A program made the position numbers and the translations under genes. Below the pieces are notes generated by a model. The model was not told where the DNA came from. It did no database searches and was given only the letters and a program-made list of their open reading frames with translations. From Pardosa pseudoannulata (Eukaryota > Arthropoda > Arachnida > Araneae > Lycosidae), in the NCBI GenBank assembly GCA_032207245.1, contig CM063503.1:58412869-58476868 (forward strand): a stretch of DNA of 64,000 nt. Direction: 5' to 3'. Below are positions 25,760 to 37,341 of this stretch, piece after piece (position 1 is the stretch's first letter; every line of letters starts with the position of its first letter).

Positions 25760-27545
25760 AGAAGACACTTGGCCAGAAAAATTTCGTTCGCAGGATTTAT
25801 GACTCATCACTAATTTTCCTTTGAATTCAGAGTCTTAAAGGAATTTTTCGAAGAAAAGGAGTAACTGAGATGAAAAAGTAAAAGCCAGTAGAAATTTAAT
25901 GAATCACAAAATATTGCTCCTTATAACTGGGGTTCGCTAGTTAAAAGTAAGTTATGCTTCCACAGATGTAACATTGTACCAAATAAACATTTCTGATTTC
26001 CAAGTTAGGTTGTTGTTAAATCAAGGCTCGTTATAAGCGTGTTCTACTCTATTTTGATTTCGGAATGTTAAAAGAATTTTTCCAAGAAAGGATTAGCTGA
26101 GTAGGAGAAGTGGAAATTAATAAAAATTTTATAGTTCACAAAATTATTACTTGCTATATCCGGTTTGTCTCGTTAAAAGCGAGTTATGCTCTCACAGATA
26201 TAACATTGTACCAAATAAAAATTTCTAATTTCCAAGTTAGGTTGTTGTTAAATCAAGGCTCGTTATAAGCATGTTCTACTCTATTTTGATTTCAGAATTT
26301 TAAAAGAATTTTTCCAAGAAAGGATTAGCTGAGTAGGAGAAGTAGAAAATTTTTCCAAGAAAGGATTAGCTGAGTAGGAGAAGTGGAAACCAATAGAAAT
26401 TTTATTAATCACAAAAATATTACCCGCTATAACAGACGTTCACTGGTTAAAAGCAAGTTAAGCTCCCACAGATATAGTATTGTACCAAATAAACACTTCT
26501 GATTTCCAAGTTAGGCTGTTGTTAAATCATGGCTCGTTAGAAACATTTTCTATTGTATTTTGATTTTTGGAATGGTAAAAGAATTTTTCCAAGAAAGGAT
26601 CAGATGATTAGAACTGGAAATAAATAAAAATTTTATTATTTACAAAACTATTACTCGCTATATCCGGGGTTGTCTCGTTAAAAGTGAGTTATGCTCCCAC
26701 ATACATAACATTGTACCAAGTAAACATTTGTGATTTCCAAGTTAGGTTGTTCTTAAATCAAGGCTCGTTCTAAGCGTGTTATACTCTATTTTGATTTCGT
26801 AATGTTAAAAGAATTTTTCCAAGAAAGAATTAGCTGCGTAGGATAAGTGGAAAACAATAGAAATTTTATTAATCACTAAAATATTACTCGCTATATCTGG
26901 GGTTGTCTAGTTAAAATCGAGTTATGCTCCCAAAGATATAACATTGTACCAAATTAACATTTCTGATTTCCAAGTTAGGTTGTTGTTAAATCAGGGCTCG
27001 TTATATGTATGTTCTACTGTATTTCGATTTTGGAATGTTAAGAGAATTTTCCAAGAAAGGATTAGCTGAGTAGAAGTGGAAATCAGTAGAAATTTTAGTG
27101 TTCACAAAAATATTACTAGCTATATCCGGGGTTGGATCGTTAAAAGCGAGTTATGCTTCCACAGACTCAACATTATTATTCACAAAAATTTTACTCTCTA
27201 TATCCGGGGTTGGCTTGTTAAAAGCGAGTTATGCTTCTACAGAGTCAACATTGTACCAAATAAACACTTCTGATTTCCAAAAGTGAGTTATCCTCTCATA
27301 GATATAACATTGTACCAAATAAATTTCCAAGTTAGGCTATTGTTAAATCAACGCTCGTTATAAGCGTATTCTACTCTATTTTGGATTTCGTAATGTTAAA
27401 AGAATTTTTCCAAGAAAGAATTAGCTGAGTAGGATAAGTGGAAATCAATAGTTATTTTATTAATCACAAAATTAATACTCGCTATATCCGGGGTTGTCTC
27501 GTTAAAATCGAGTTATGCTTAAACAGACTCAACATTGAACCAACT
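25760..27545. repeat. ~232-bp tandem repeat, about eight copies
   Basis: The anchor acattgtaccaaat recurs near 25971, 26205, 26477, 26708, 26941, 27248, 27307 and 27531. Basic spacing is 231-234 bp. Two longer intervals contain local duplications: about 40 bp of aatttttccaagaaaggatt near 26340, and a duplicated ctatatccggggttgg segment near 27120-27240. The unrelated 538-bp family lies on both sides. Frames at 27076-27286 arise from the local duplication and are not genes. Confidence 0.93.
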
Positions 27546-28578
27546 ATATAATTGGGATTTACTCATAAAATCAAGAATCAATATAAGCATTATTCTGAAT
27601 TTGGGAAAATCACCTTTAGAAAAATTTGCTCTCATTTAGGAATTCTTAATTTTACAATAAAAAAATCGTATCGTTTTAATCACTATTTCTTTATCCGAAA
27701 TTAGTTGATTTTGTTTCAAATTATCTTCTTCTATGTGCGGAGGGGGGGGGAATTTAATCGGAATAAAAATGGAAGCCATCTCTCATAAAAAAGATCGTTT
27801 CTTAAATTCATTCTGCCTTTTACAGCAGTCATTAAGCATAATGGGCTTATTAACACCACCAAGTTTAAATGTAGATACTTGTGACTTAACGAGATATCAC
27901 AAAGATTATTGTTCTTATTTCAAATGACTTGGAAACATCATGCATTTACATGGTAGATAAAACAAGACTCCAACTCCCAAGATTATAAAAAAATATTCAA
28001 TACTAAGCATTTATTGTTTTGAATTCTTATAATAAGCAGAATTTATTTCAATATATAAACATACATCAATACTTTAAAGTAAAAAATAATAGAATCATCT
28101 GAAAATATTTTGAAAAATGTCATGCTGAAAAAAGTTGCTTTCATTGCGAAATTTTCTCATTTTAACTTTATTTTAAAAACTTCTTTATTACATTAAAAAG
28201 TTTATCTTGTTCCTATTAATCCTTTTTCTACGTGTGCAGGTTAAAATTTAATCAAAATAAAAACGAAAGCTCTGACTTTTAAGAAAGTTCACTTCTTGAA
28301 TTTTTTCTGCTTTTAACACTTTCATTAAGTATTTAATTTACTTATTAGCACCTCCGAAACGAACCGAAAGTCATCCCGTTCAGGTGCAAAAACTAGTGAC
28401 TGAATGGAATTGCACTGAGCTTATTTCTTATTTCAAATGGCTTGTAGTGGTTAATCCTCGTATTTATTAGACAGTTAAAATGTGCAACTGACTTCCCCGA
28501 TTGTATTTTCAGTACTTTTGAAACTGACATTCAACATTTGAAGATTTTAAAACAAATATTAATGCAATTATTTAACAG
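27546..28578. repeat. Main repeat family, diverged monomers
   Basis: Hallmark tttaatcggaataaaaatgg at 27755 and tttaatcaaaataaaaacg at 28247, about 490 bp apart, each followed by the usual aac-cttaat and gatacttgtgac blocks. Confidence 0.85.
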
Positions 28579-28721
28579 TCTCTATATAATAATAACCTAA
28601 GTTATCTGTCCATCTGTCCTTGAATTTATGAAGCGGTTGGACCTGGAATGGATAGAGGCATACATATTGGATTCTAGATGAGTTAGGGTTAGCAAAAATC
28701 AAAGCGAGTAAAGGTTAAAAC

Positions 28722-29473
28722 CAGGGCTTCGAACCGTAATTTTTTTTGTTCCGGTTTTCGTTCCGGTTCAACTAAAAAATTAATATCGGTTCAGTTCCGG
28801 TTTTCGCTCCGCCAAAAATAACTGTTTTCGTTTCAGTTCCAAATGAATAATTTCATTTTATGTATATTCTTATTTGTACTAAAAATATAATTCTATCATA
28901 AACAAAAAATGTAATTCTATCAAAATTTAGAAGATTTTATTCTTTTTTTAATTGGTACACTATGTGAATTGATACAAACAGCAGGTACGATAAGAGCGGC
29001 GAGCATTGGCATTGTTATCCATTATCAAAATCGCATTTGACAACTAGGTTCATGATTACCCACATTCGTCGTTTGACTCTCACATCGTGCACTTGGCCTT
29101 GCAATAATTATGTAAAAAAATATTATTTATTTAACATATGAAAATTGCCTCTAATTATTAATATATCTTCTAACGTGGTTTCACTGAGATTACTTCTGTT
29201 GTCTCGGAGAATAAATTTCAAACCTGAAAACGCTCTTTCAACAAATATCAAAATAGGAAATCGAGAAGCAGTATACATGTAATGATAATTATAAAGTTGA
29301 CGTTAAATTAGAAAATATTGATAAGTTGGTAACAGTAACAAAATGACTGAAAGATATATCGAACCGAAATAAACCGATATTTTTTTCGGTTCAGTTCCGG
29401 TTTTCGTTCCGACCAAAATAACGGTTTTTTTTCCGGTTTTCGGTTTTCGGTTCAGTTCCGGTTCGAAGCCCTG
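28722..29473 (-). mobile_element. hAT element, copy 1 (internally deleted)
   Basis: Perfect terminal inverted repeats CAGGGCTTCGAACCG and CGGTTCGAAGCCCTG are flanked by an 8-bp TSD gttaaaac (28714-28721 and 29474-29481), the hAT signature. The subterminal regions are rich in ttccggttttcg motifs in both orientations, probably transposase binding sites (inference). The first ~500 bp are nearly identical to copy 2 at 37342. Most of the transposase is deleted, leaving only its C-terminal end. Confidence 0.95.
29113..29270 (-). pseudogene. hAT transposase C-terminal tail
   Basis: The minus-strand frame reads VERAFSGLKFILRDNRSNLS, then ETTLEDILIIRGNFHMLNK and a stop. This is the conserved end of the hAT dimerisation (hATC) domain, where ATQVSVER.FS is normally followed by a basic and leucine-rich tail. 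Here the sequence upstream of VER is not the usual ATQVS, consistent with the internal deletion junction. The fragment is about 45 residues, against 500-700 for intact transposases. It cannot act, but shows the element derives from a coding hAT parent. Confidence 0.8.
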
Positions 29474-29515
29474 GTTAAAACGATAACTTTTAGTCAGCAT
29501 AATTGTAAAATGGAA

Positions 29516-29927
29516 TAATATTTATTAAATATGCAAGGGGGAATGGTTTCCCATATGGTCGTTCCAATAATTGGGGACAGAGCATGTTTATTTCGATCAC
29601 TTTCATATCTTATGTTTGAAACACGGTCTTTTAGCAGTGAACCGGGATGACTTGTTATCGTGATCTTCAAACTCAAAGATTTCTTTGAATCAATCAATGT
29701 ACATTAAACTATCGGGGGCATTTAAACAGCCCCATCGTTGATCACTGACAGCTGATCGCTAATTGCTGTATCACTGATCTAGCTCACTCGCTGTTTGGGA
29801 TTCAACTGTAACCCTCGCTATTTGGCATCGCTTTCCGAGTATCTCTGTTGAACTTCGGCAAACTTCGAAAGATTCTCCCCGAATCCACATCTTTGAACCA
29901 ATTGCATGCTGCGTTGGTCAAAAGACC
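29516..29927. other. Unassigned, more G+C-rich segment between two Helitron remnants
   Basis: It lacks the Helitron and monomer motifs around it. The minus strand holds an open frame (29494-29697, 67 codons, beginning MIDSKKSLSL) with no recognised domain. The rest contains gatcactgacagctgatcgct-like self-complementary sequence. It could be host DNA captured by a Helitron or part of another element. Confidence 0.4.
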
Positions 29928-30900
29928 TGGAATAGATAGAGGCATCCATATTGAATTCTTGATGAGTTAGGATTATCAAAATTCAAAGCGAGTAATGTTT
30001 AAAACGTGTACCGAAGTACTTTTCCACGATGGCCAGCACGTGTATGCACAGCTGTGGAAGAAATTTCCAAGAAGAATTTAGGTGCAGCTGTTGACTTCGA
30101 GTTTTAAGGACCCCTGCGAAGAAGTTATAGATCACGGAATGGTACAAGCGTAACGGTCAAGCTCGCACAGAGATGTAACCGTGAGTTATGGGGTCAGGGG
30201 CTAAAAATAATGTCAGCTTTCACAAAAGGGGCTATTTTAATGAGCCCACCTGCACTCCCGAAGGGGGCGCAGATGTCGGAAAATTTTACCAGCAAGCGAT
30301 TGGCAAATAAGAAAAAGGGGCGTTAGAACCGAGGTGATAATTTGGGAAAGAGAGTGAAGAAAAAGGAGTCGGGACTGAAGAGTTGCTGGACATCCAGAGA
30401 GCCCGGACCAACAATCGAGTCCCGAGCCAGCATAGACGTACAGGAAAATAACGGCCGCTACGCCGGTACCTTTACTCCATTTACATCCTGATGAAAGCCC
30501 GAGCTTTCTCCCCTGTAAATGTAAGGAGGTAAATAGATTTAACATATTTATGACGGTTATTTAGGCCTTAGTTAGTAATTCAATATTTTGATTAAGGAAT
30601 AACGTATAACAAAAAAGAATTGTAATAATTATTATGTAATGATGAATATAAAATCTAAATAATTTCTGGTTATGTTATATAGTGATTAAGTAGTGCAGCA
30701 ATTTGTAAATAGTGTACAGAATAAATGTCTTAATCCAAATATAAGGTATTATATTTTTACTGTTTTTCCCCTTTGTAAATGAACACTAGTGTTAGTGTTG
30801 TAAGTACATTATAACAAAACGAATAATTTTTAGTCGGCATAATTGTAAAATGGAAAATTAAAAAATTTACTGATTCCTTCATATGACGGGCTATATGCTA
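29928..30900 (+). mobile_element. Short Helitron B, 5' truncated, carrying a solo LTR
   Basis: It starts inside the Helitron 5' region (gacctggaatagatagaggc) and follows the family to aatgtttaaaacg. A solo LTR intervenes. It resumes with aataatttttagtcgg-like sequence and ends with TTCATATGACGGG, CTATATG, CTA. The final G of CTAG is lost. The next bases, ttatttcaatatttta, are monomer sequence. The 5' TC end is absent. Confidence 0.72.
30007..30816 (+). mobile_element. Solo LTR of an LTR retrotransposon
   Basis: The segment starts TGTACCG and ends ATAACA (TG...CA boundaries). It is flanked by the 5-bp direct repeat AAACG (30002-30006 and 30817-30821). A second, inverted copy lies at 52488-53305, sharing caggtgggctcatt, gaggggtttgaaccgag-type and ggaggtaaa blocks plus an aataaatgt polyadenylation-like region near the 3' end. 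TSD length and TGT...ACA ends fit BEL/Pao or Gypsy elements. No internal coding region or second LTR is present, so it is a recombination remnant. The 102-codon frame inside is not a recognised protein. Confidence 0.75.
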
Positions 30901-31214
30901 TTATTTCAATATTTTATTGCAAAAAAGCAGTCATCTAAAAGTATTTTCAAAATTTTTAGTTTGGAAAAAACTGCTTTAGTTGAGAAATTCTTAATTTATT
31001 CATAAAAACATATAGTTATTAATATCCATTTCTTAATTATCCGAAGTAACTTTGTTTCCATTAATCTCCCACGTGTGTGGCGTGAACTTTAATCAAAGTA
31101 AAAATAGAAGAAAGTTTACTTCCTGAATTAATTTTGTTTTTAATACCCTCATCAAGTACTTAATCTGCTTATCAACATCTCCAAAAATCATCACTTTCAG
31201 ACGTAGATACTTGT

Positions 31215-31290
31215 GACTTTTTAGTCAGCATAATTGTAAAATTGAAAATTAAAAAATTTACTGATGCCGTCATATGACGGGCTATATGTT
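31215..31290 (+). mobile_element. Solo Helitron 3' end 1
   Basis: It reads ttagtcagcataattgtaaa through the palindrome CCGTCATATGACGGG, then CTATATG and TTAG (CTAG with one change), followed by host T. The 5' part of the element and the adjacent monomer half are missing. Confidence 0.82.
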
Positions 31291-32019
31291 AGTATTTCAA
31301 TATTTTATAGCAAAAAAACAGCCATCTAAAACTATTTTCAAAATTTTTAGTTTGAAAAAATTGCTTTCGTTGAGAAATTCTTAATTTATTCATAAAAACC
31401 TATAGTTATTAATATCCAATTCTTAATTATCCGAATTAGCTTTATTTTGTTTCCATTAATCTCCCACGTGTGGGATGAAATTTAATCAAAGTAAAAATGA
31501 AATCCCCGTCTCGTAAGAAATTTCACTTCTTGAATTAATTCTGCTTTTAACACCCTCATCAAATACTTAATCCTCTTATTAACACCTCCCAAAATCATCA
31601 CTTTCAGACGTAGATACTTGTGACTTAACGAGATGCACAGAGCTTAGAGAGATTCGAAAACAAGTATTATTGCAACTATTTAACATATTTCAATATTTTA
31701 TAGCAAAAAAGCAGTCATCTAAAAGTACTTTCAAAATTTTTAGTTTGAAAAAAACTGCTTTCGTTAAGAAATTCTTAATTTATTCATAAAAACCTATAAT
31801 TATTATTATCCATTTCTTAATTATCCGAAGTAGCATTATTTTGTTTCCAGTAATCATGTTCTACGTGTGGGGTGGAATTTAATCAAAGTAAAAATGAAAT
31901 CCCCGTCTCGTAAGAAAGTTCACTTCTTGAATTAATTCTGCTTTTATCACCCTCATCAAGTACTTAATCCGTTTATTAACACCTCCAAAAAACATCACTT
32001 TTAGACGTATATACTCATG

Positions 32020-32095
32020 ACTTTTTAGTTAGCATAATTGTAAAATGGAAAATTAAAAAATTTACTGATACGATCATATGACGGGCCATATGCTA
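32020..32095 (+). mobile_element. Solo Helitron 3' end 2
   Basis: Same 75-bp segment and same junctions as at 31215-31290, with CGATCATATGACGGG, CCATATG and CTAG. The identical breakpoints show that this copy and the previous one arose by duplication of a two-monomer unit of about 800 bp. Confidence 0.82.
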
Positions 32096-32639
32096 GTATT
32101 TCAATATTTTACAGCAAAAAAGTAGTCATCTAAAAGTATTTTCAAAGTTTTTAGTTTGAAAAAACTGCTTTCGTTGAAAAATTCTTAATTATTCATAAAA
32201 ACCTATAGTTATTAATATCCATTTCTTAATTATCCGAAGTAGCTTTATTTTGTTTCCATTAATCATCTGTGTGGGGTGAAATTTAATCAAAGTAAAAATG
32301 GAATCCCCGTCTCGTAAGAAAGTTCACTTCTTGAATTAATTCTGCTTTTAACACCCTCATCAAGTACTTAATCTGCTTATTAACACCTCCGAAAATCATC
32401 ACTTTCAGACGTAGATACTTGTGACTTAACGAGATAGCACAGAGCTTATTTCACTCGTTTCAAGTGGCTTGGAAAGACCGCGTATTTACTCGGCAGATAA
32501 AACGCGCGACTGACTCCCGAGATTATAGGAGCACTTTCCCTTTCCATTTTGTACTCGGTACTTATTGTTCGGAGCTTCTAAAACAAGCATAATTTCATAT
32601 TTAAAAGATTAGAATTCATGCAAAATGTCTTAGATATTT

Positions 32640-34980
32640 CTCTTAGTGAAACTGCGGTACACTCGATCATTTAATTATCTTCATTGACGCTTGCTATATT
32701 TGCGATTAGGATTAATGCCGTTAATGCTTGAGATTAGTATTCATACAAAAATGGAAGATATGAATCAATTTACTTACTTATAGTAACAGTTAAAGGGGTC
32801 TAAATACACAGATCTTAGCCACGTTGAAGTTAGTTAATCAAAACTCTTTGTTTAAAGTTTAAAATAAAAATTTAGAGATTAAGCAAATAACTTTCTCTTT
32901 GTTTAAAGTTTAAAATAAAAATTTAGAGATTAAGCAAATAACATTCAAACCGAATAAAAACCAATGCAAAGCTGTTAAAGAGTTTTATACGTTCTAAAAA
33001 ACTGTTAGTACATTCTGAAACTATTTCTGATTTAACTGATAAAAGATCTCTTAAAGATATGAAAATGTATTAAAGCTATATAAAAATTATTTTAAATATT
33101 GTTATTTATATTTAATAATGGTAATAAATGGTATTAATGAATGGTAATGGCATTAATGGCAATAATAATGGCATAATAATGGCAATAATAATGGTCAATA
33201 ATGGTATTAATAAATGGTATTTAATAAAGGTAATTTCTAATTAATAATTTATAATTTGTTATTTAAATATTTTTAATAAAAATATTGTAGATATTGTTAT
33301 TTATATTTATAATGGTAATAAATGGCATTAATAAATGACATTAATAAATGATATTTAATAAAGGTAATTTATATTTTATAATTTATAATTTGTTATTTAT
33401 ATATTTTAATAAAAATATTGTAAATATTTTTATTAAAATTATTCACAATATTTTTTAATTCTTCTAAAATTATTAAATTATCCCTCTTCATTATTTTTAA
33501 TAACAGTAAAAAATAGTTAATATAATAAAATCTAAATATGTTTTAAATTATGATACCTAATATTTAAATGTTTCTACCTAATATATAAACTTTATTATTT
33601 TTCTGAGTGTATATACTTGCACTATCTGTAGAAGGAATTAATATCATTCAGGTAAACAAACAGTTAGGTTGTTCTTATTAACTAACCAGTTTTATTTTAG
33701 TTTTTCTTCTACTTTTTTCAAAATTGCAATTTGATTGAGTTTGGGAACTGTTTTTTTTATGTTAAGTCGGGGAAAGGGCCATGTAGACCATCTCCCTGTG
33801 AACAGCCCAATACAAATTAGCCTTTGCAGAAAAGTTGTCCGAGGATAAAAAGTCAAGATTAACGCTGGCTAAGGAGGCATAAACTGTCAAATGGAGTTTT
33901 GGAACTGCTTTTAAAAAGAATATTTATATTGATAATTCATTTTTATACAGCATTGTTTTTTGATATCTTTAAGTTTCAAGTTATTAATTGTGTTCTAAAT
34001 TAAGTCATCTTCATAATAGTACCATACATATATTTTTCAAAGTTATCCTTTAATAATTCCATTACAATTTTCATTATAACCATTTAAGATAAATTATTTC
34101 ATGATTTTATAAGAGACGAAATAAGTTTAATGCCTTACAAATGGCCGTGTAATTTTATTACGTATTTTAAGATTTATGGTCTATTGCTGGAGATACACTT
34201 TTAACATTCATCAAGAGGCATTGCTTCTCTAGATGTAAAAAAACCCTTAAGGATACCTGCTCAACATTTATTTAATTTAAGGTTATTTTACTAAATACTC
34301 CATATATATATATATATAAATGATATTATTACATCTATAGATTTTGAGAAACCAAAAAACATTTCTTGGGTAGATATTTTAAAATTTAAGTTATTTAAAA
34401 TTTTTGAGAAATTTTAAAAGCTTTTCTTTATTTTCAATTTTTAATATTTTACCAACATTTTTGTAATATTCCCAAAACTATTTTTTATAATTTTATTCAT
34501 TTAATTTTGAGTTAAATGATTAGCTCTTGAGAAAAAAAAATAAAGTGTCATTATATATGAAAAATTAACCAAAAATTGGAATTTTTTTGGTTAATTTTAC
34601 AAATTCCTTTCTATTTTTAATTTTAGGGAAACTTCAATTTATTATAAAATCCCTTCTTAATTCTATAGATAGATATTTAAAATGTGCATTAAAAACCAAG
34701 TTTATAGCAAGAGTTTTATCAATTTGGCTACACCTGTGTATACAAAAAACATAAATGGTGGTAAATCAGTTATAAGATTTCAAATTAAAACAAATATTTA
34801 AACGTTAATCAAAAAGGTTAAAATTTTACATGAGTTCAATATCCTGTTTCTTTTACACTAATAACAACCATTTTATTATAAATTTTACCTATTTTATAGT
34901 TATTGACATTTTTTAAATTCTTAAATAAAAGAGACTTCTGGAGAAAAATTTAACAAAGTGCAAAACATATTATGTAATAC
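32640..34980. other. AT-rich intergenic sequence with small local duplications
   Basis: A 51-bp perfect-looking tandem duplication (ctctttgtttaaagttt...) occupies 32844-32945. From 33100 to 33430, aatggtaataaatgg/cattaat words recur irregularly (cryptic simple sequence). A G+C-richer patch at 33765-33890 (gtcggggaaagggccatg) matches nothing I recognise. No gene is seen. Confidence 0.5.
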
Positions 34981-35735
34981 ATATTTACATCATTATCATG
35001 ATTACTTAAAATCATATTTAAGTAATTATAGCATAATATTGACGCACAGGAAATGTGATTTAATATTATTAGTTGAAATTTATAGAACATTAATATCTCT
35101 AGAATACGTGACCATAAGTCTGCTTGTAAATGACACAGACTTGTGGTCACAAATCCTTATTTTAATACCCAGAAGCATAATTCCTTCCCTCTTAAGTAAT
35201 AAACTTCCTTCAAAATTCCTAGTTATTCTCTTCTTTCAAAGTAGTTTTTAAACCTCATTGAGGTAAACAGAATAATAAAGACTTTTTAAACAAACTGTTC
35301 AAAAGCATAGAATCATGATAAAAATGCTTTTTTATGTATGTCTAATTATTGCGTCATCTCATGACATCATTATCCCGATTACTTAAAATCATTTTAAGTG
35401 ATTATAGCATAATATTGACACAGAGAGAATGAGATTTAATATTATTAGTTGAAATTTATAGAACATTAATATCTCTAAAAGACGTGACCATAAGTCTCCC
35501 AGTAAGTGGCATAAACTTGCTGTCACAAACCCTTATTTTAATATCCAGAATCATAATTCCTTCCTCCTAAGTAATTAAGTTCCTTCAAAATTCCTAGTTA
35601 TTCTCTTCTTTTAGAGTCATTTTTAAACCTCATTGAGGTAAACAGAATAATAAAGACTTTGTAAACAAACTATTCAAAAGCATAGAATCATGATAAAAAT
35701 GCTTTTCTATGCATATCTAATTACTGCATCATATC
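34981..35735. repeat. 377-bp tandem duplication
   Basis: Copies at about 34981-35357 and 35358-35735 share gattacttaaaatcat, taatattattagttgaaatt, cctcattgaggtaaacag and agcatagaatcatgataaaa. Substitutions and small gaps are scattered. Frames here (97 and 66 codons) are broken in the other copy, so they are not genes. Confidence 0.9.
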
Positions 35736-36217
35736 AAACTTTTGTCAGACTATACCAGATGTGCCAAAGAATATTTTAAGTGAAAATTTGAAAAGATATT
35801 ATCGTCAAAATAAGAGTATCTAGTCCCCTTCATGGTACAGAGACCGGGAAAGATTTCTAAAATTGGTATTTTCAGTAGAGGACTAAAACATTTTTGATAT
35901 TACCCCGGCTCTAAAAATTTGCAATTTATATCATTTCCTTCTCCGGATGATTAAGAAGATTTGATCAAACTTGTGAACAAGAATGATCTTTGTCTATCTA
36001 AAAGGACGACTTTCAATTTATTTCCTGGAGTGACATTTTTTTCAGTTTTTGGTACACTTTCTGTGAATTCTATTGAAACTACTTATACGAAATTTCCCTA
36101 TATCATTAAATTAGTGGTGGAACATCTATTAAATTTTTAAGTTACATAATGTCATGACATATTTTAAAATTAATCGAAATTCTTAAAAAATAGACATTTT
36201 CTGATATATACAGGTTG
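35736..36217. other. AT-rich intergenic sequence, nothing identified
   Basis: No frame, element end or tandem structure was found. Confidence 0.4.
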
Positions 36218-36226
36218 TAATTTTCA

Positions 36227-36516
36227 CAAATAGAAGCCCAGTGGCATTCGGGTAGCTCTTCGCGCTCCCACCACACAAGTCCTAGGGTTCGACCCCGGGA
36301 CTGGGCAAGGTTTAGTTAGCCTTTCATCTCTTCAGTGGGTCGATAAACCGTGGGCCAAGCATGCTTAGTAACTAACCATTGGGGTTCCGTGTAAGGTTCA
36401 CCACCTAACCGGAACATATGCTTCGCACCCCATGGCCTTTGGTCTCGGAAATGGACATTGGAACAGTAGGCCCTGGTCTCGTAGGGGCTGTTGCGCCTAG
36501 GAGTTTAGTTTAGTTT
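36227..36516 (+). mobile_element. tRNA-derived SINE (family 2)
   Basis: The head contains a box A-like gtggcattcgggtagctc and a box B-like GGTTCGACCCC, spaced as in a Pol III promoter. The body (gggccaagcatgcttagtaa, then gtctcgtaggggctgttgcg) ends in a gtttagtttagtttt tail. A 9-bp TSD taattttca lies at 36218-36226 and 36517-36525. No other copy is in the window. T-stem pairing is poor, so this is not a functional tRNA gene. Confidence 0.82.
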
Positions 36517-36525
36517 TAATTTTCA

Positions 36526-36978
36526 TGAAAACATTGGTTTGCCATTTTCATTACTTATATATCTAATTCACAATGTTAACTAGGTTTCTTACACTTCAAA
36601 GATTCATGCAAAATTTGATGGTAAGATCTTTTTCATTTGAATGTCTATTTTTGCTATTATAAAAAATGCAATGAGCCAATATATGCATCTTTTATCTTAA
36701 AATGCTTATAAATACATAATCAATCATACACTATAATATTATTTTGTTACATATGTGTATAAGAAAGTTATATTAATGTAAACATTAACTTAAAGGTATC
36801 CTATTTCAATTTCCAAAAACGTCTCCGTTCTCTTAAAGATATGGAAAAAAGTATTGAATAAAAACTGTAAACGATTTTTGTTATTTCATTGTAATATTTT
36901 AGGAAGCAAAATCTATTTCCATAAAAATACTGCATACTCCCTATTTGTAAATTAAAAAACATTTTTAATATTTAGTAC
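36526..36978. other. AT-rich intergenic sequence, nothing identified
   Basis: No frame, repeat or element end was recognised. Confidence 0.4.
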
Positions 36979-37341
36979 TACAGTGGACTTCGCTTAATGT
37001 GATCGCAGTTAATGTTATCAATCACTTATTGTTATCGAAATCACTTGGTCCCGATTTCTTCTATTCATTTGCATGTTAAAATTATCGCTTTATGTGATCG
37101 TTACATCGGTTAATGTTATCAGTTTTCGAACCTCATTTTAACTGGCAAAGGAATAGTCACAATGTATTTAGAAGGAACCCATTCTTTTCTTTCCTTTCGC
37201 TGTTCTTTGAATTTCCGAGAATTCTCTCCTCCACCTAAGATAATGGGGAATGATCAAAGGAGTGGGGTATTACTCATTCCTGGAATTTTTGAGAAATACG
37301 CACACCCTGCTGGTAGTCAGTGGTTGTCAGATAAGCAGAAG

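Larger units (their letters stand above)
28579..29515 (+). mobile_element. Short Helitron A, 3' truncated, carrying a hAT insertion
   Basis: It begins TCTCTATATAATAATAACC, the plus-strand form of the Helitron 5' end, and runs to aagcgagtaaaggttaaaac. After a hAT insertion it resumes with gataacttttagtcagc and aattgtaaaatgg, sequence that lies close to the Helitron 3' end. The hairpin and CTAG are missing; at about 29515 it passes into unrelated sequence. Without the hAT element only about 180 bp of Helitron remain. Confidence 0.7.
30901..32640. repeat. Main repeat family, ~400-bp monomers, some carrying Helitron 3' ends
   Basis: Four monomers start at ttatttcaatatttta-like sequence near 30901, 31290, 31685 and 32096 and carry tttaatcaaagtaaaaat. 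In the first and third, the part between tacttgtgac and atttcaatattt is replaced by a 75-bp Helitron 3' end. The second and fourth have normal monomer sequence there (aacgagat-cacagagctta). Confidence 0.88.

Noticed and set aside
29303..29500. 65-codon frame in hAT copy 1 that resembles one at 38338-38529
   Set aside because: It is translation of the hAT terminal and subterminal repeats, not the transposase.
30237..30545. 102-codon minus-strand frame, with an apparent relative at 52812-53069
   Set aside because: Both lie in copies of the solo LTR. Only the ending CRWAH is shared, so they are LTR sequence and not a conserved protein.
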